From Anisakis pegreffii (Eukaryota > Nematoda > Chromadorea > Rhabditida > Anisakidae): 64,000 nucleotides of DNA. Shown here in pieces: positions 61,141 to 64,000 of this stretch (within the stretch, counting starts at the first letter, position 1; every line of letters begins with the position of its first letter). Both the position numbers and the translations under genes were made by a program. Below the pieces are notes generated by a model. It was given only the letters and a program-made list of their open reading frames with translations, searched no databases and was not told the DNA's origin. The DNA is taken from positions 248,001 through 312,000 of the forward strand of contig JAPYMA010000544.1 of assembly GCA_035041965.1 (NCBI GenBank), given 5' to 3'.

Positions 61141-61516
61141 GGTAAGTCCTGAAAGCATTGACTCACCTAACAATGCACTTATCACATTCTGTAAATAATA
61201 TTTGATCTGATCAATTTGCTATTGTTTTATCTTGGGACCCACTGGTGCTCGTCTTAAGTAATTCGTCTTCGTATTCTTGACTCACTTATCATCCATCCAA
61301 CCGATTGACAATGTTGTATTTATGTTATCACAATTAATAAAATACATCAAATTCATTGTTGAACGTCAAAACTAGTAAATTAAGCAGTGGAAGAGTGTGT
61401 AATAGGATGAATTTCGAGAAATGGGGATTGACACACTAATAACAACCGAACGTTTCTTTTGATCGTCGATATGAGAGTAATTATGGCATATCTGATAGAA
61501 TTAAAAGTTCAGATAG

Positions 61517-61553
61517 AAAGTTGACATGTAACTATTGGTTACATGTCAACTTT
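61517..61553. repeat. Perfect 16-bp palindromic hairpin, 5-base loop
   Basis: AAAGTTGACATGTAAC (61517-61532), spacer TATTG, and the exact reverse complement (61538-61553). It lies about 380 bp after the orphan exon's donor. The perfect stem in otherwise AT-rich DNA suggests recent origin or constraint. Confidence 0.75.
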
Positions 61554-64000
61554 ACGTGTCAATAACAGTAAACAAAATTGCCACCGTGCAATATGTTGAG
61601 ATATAAATGACATAAGTGATGATTTCTCAAGTGATGGCAGCTTGCACATAGCAATTTTATCAGTGAACAAGTCAAGTAAATCTAATAAAACCGATAAATA
61701 ATGGATGGTAAATATTGCTCGTAAATTTTTTAGTGTATTATAATAGGTCTGATGAAGATGGAAATAGCGCTATTTTATGATCTGAAATGTAACATCGTTT
61801 TTTATTATCAATAAAACGTATGTAAACATAGCGTTAACGTAATCCCTCGTCAATTGATACCTTTTTTGCAAGTGAATTTAGCTTTTTTAATTGGTTAATG
61901 TTAAAACTTGCATTTGATCACAACGTGATTTTCGTCTCATTTGCGTGATCTTAATCAAAATGATTTATTTTAGTTATCTTACAATCTGATCTTGATTATT
62001 ATCGTTAAAATGCAGTTGATACGCTTTGCAACGTGCAATAAACGACATTCATTCAGTTCAATGTGCATCTATTTTATTTGTTCATTTATTTGCATTCGAG
62101 CGTTGTGTGCGTGATAAGCAATTGTTGACGTTGAAATATTCTTGTTCACCTCTTTATCGGTTCAGGTTCGAATATGAATATGAATTATTCACTCGAACTG
62201 CTGTCACACATTCATATCATATTACCTTCATTCGATATCACTCATCACATCGAATTCATGTATCATTTAGTGAGTACGGATTCATCTTGTTCATTCCGCT
62301 TCAGTGTTGAATCTTACCAGAAAAGGTCAGAGTCAAAACCCGAATTGTTAAGAATGGTAGGAATGGATGACAGAAAGTTCGCATTCAGTTGTTTAACGTA
62401 AAAGTTGAATATTACCACTAGAATTTACTAATCTGTTGCACTATTGCGATATCTCTTCCCTCTCTATTTTCCTTTATTATCGAATTCTGATCGCAGTCGA
62501 GAGCGCAAAACCTTATATGATCTTAATATTGACGATCTAATCTGTTTTTTAATGTCTCACTGACAACGATTACAAATCCGTTAAAATCCACTGGAATTAT
62601 TATATTATTACTTCTGAAATTGATATTATTATCCTCATATTGTAGCATTATTGCTACCTAAGCACAAACATGTAACCTGCAGCATTCATCTAACGTATCA
62701 ACAAGGTATATATTTGTTCGTTGACGAGCCGTAAATAATGTAATATGCAGGTGTAGAGTTGGCACAGGACAGATGTCATATTTATGACTAATTGCAATTA
62801 TACTATTGTTTGATGCTCAGTTCATTCAAGCATGTTTACTTCAAGCCTTATACATACATTATAGTGATATCATCGTGTCTATAATTGCTATTATTATCGA
62901 TATCTCATCTCTAGCATTATCATCACGATTATGATCACTAATATCAGTGTTAGTGTCGTTATCAATACCTTCGTGTTATTTCTCTGATCGTCCTCAAAAT
63001 CGTTATCATTACTACTATTGTTATAATAATATTATTATTGATATCACTGTTATATTATTAATGTTAGTGTTATTATTATTGCTGATATTATTATGGTTAT
63101 TATATTACTATTGTTGTTGAACATAGAGAAAAATAATGTCAGACGTATGTTTCATTGTTTTATTGTTGCTTACTGTTCAACAAGATTTGCAATTTACCCG
63201 ATAATTAAGCATGCATTAATGTTGACATCAAATGACATCTCTCTCGTTGTCAAAAAAGAACGCATTCACCAGATTGTTCCTTTTATATGCCAGCAACGCT
63301 TCGAATCCACAAACAAACGCCTATGTGAACCATCTCATCTTCCATTCTCCACAAACCAGTCGACGATTCTTAGGAGTATCTTTTTTCGCAAAGAATTTTC
63401 AGAGAAGTCAAGCCGTCCGTCCCGATCTCCTTCGAAGACCAATGAAATTTTTCCAAAAAAAAGTCTCATTATCATTTGAAACACCTCCATTCATTGATTT
63501 CATCAGTTTTTATTCGCCATCAGTACTCTTGTCGTTGATTTGTCATAAAAAGAAGTAATTGTTTGCCTTATTGGCAATATGCAACACTGATAGAGACAGC
63601 AACATTAAAGATTTCATCAATTAATATAATTGAAAAGTGAATTCCCGATGCACTGATCGCTTCAGAAAAAAAAGTTATTTAGTGAGAAATAAATCCAAAT
63701 TCAATACAAATAATTGATATTGCACTCGAAATTCACTTATTCACTTCATTTTGAATCAGTTCCTTCTGAAAGTGCAACTTTCAATGAAACATCACTCTGA
63801 TTTCAAGTATTGCTGCTCTGTTATGTAGAAAGAGTTGACTGTGAAATAGAGTTCAGTCAGGAAATCGCAGGTCGGATCGACCTTTCCATCAAATGACGGC
63901 ACTGCTCTTCGTGCTATTATGAATCTATTCTGAGAATGTCTTCAATTAAAATGCTCAAAATGTTCTCTCTGCTCTCAACTTAATTGACCGTTCGCAAGTT
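61554..64000. other. AT-rich right end of window
   Basis: 62940-63120 is microsatellite-like (attattattg, gttattatta). Overlapping ORFs at 63093-63479 and 63232-63558 (+) stay open for more than 100 codons; the second reads as a Phe/Ser-rich basic sequence (for example RRPMKFFQKKVSLSFE) and could be a 5' exon of a gene continuing beyond 64000, but there is no family match and no clear splice site. Confidence 0.35.

Overview
The window looks like nuclear DNA of a nematode. It is AT-rich, the genes have many small exons with introns of roughly 50-700 bp, most 3' splice sites read TTTCAG, and several start codons lie just after a TTTCAG-like acceptor, as expected for spliced-leader trans-splicing. 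The protein families (single-SH3 VAV, CoREST, a TWK-type K2P channel, importin-13) are ordinary animal genes. Low gene density suggests a parasitic, perhaps ascarid-like, nematode rather than a Caenorhabditis; that is inference. I see no bacterial, viral or CRISPR features.

Layout. (1) 729-6874 (+): VAV guanine-nucleotide exchange factor, 17 exons, CH-acidic-DH-PH-C1-SH2-SH3. (2) 10009-10674 (+): ENY2, 101 aa, two exons. (3) 13270-15773 (-): ribosomal protein L3, seven exons. Its introns carry at least four intronic C/D-box snoRNA candidates. Two are close paralogues whose guide matches 18S rRNA exactly as SNORD83 (hosted by RPL3 in human) does. (4) 18510-24634 (-): CoREST/RCOR corepressor with ELM2, SANT1, a GATA-like CxxC...CxxC finger and SANT2, preceded by a very long Asp/Asn-rich exon. 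(5) 29325-35114 (+): importin-13, about 19 exons, with a (TA)n run in one intron. (6) 38660-41542 (-): two-pore-domain K+ channel, seven exons, about 455 aa, with a GC-rich interspersed repeat in an intron. (7) 41.5-64 kb: about 22 kb with almost no recognisable genes. It holds microsatellites, small perfect inverted repeats, degenerate repeat fragments, one well-bounded orphan exon (60742-61140) and a pair of diverged coding-like segments (53.2-53.8 kb).

The genes are not a pathway. VAV acts in Rho/Rac signalling, ENY2 in SAGA/TREX-2 transcription and mRNA export, RPL3 and its snoRNAs in ribosome building, CoREST in LSD1/HDAC repression, importin-13 in nuclear transport, and the K2P channel in membrane potential. 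The strongest finding is the snoRNA nest in rpl-3. It combines conserved host gene, guide sequence, boxes and covarying terminal stems, and none of it is visible in an ORF view.
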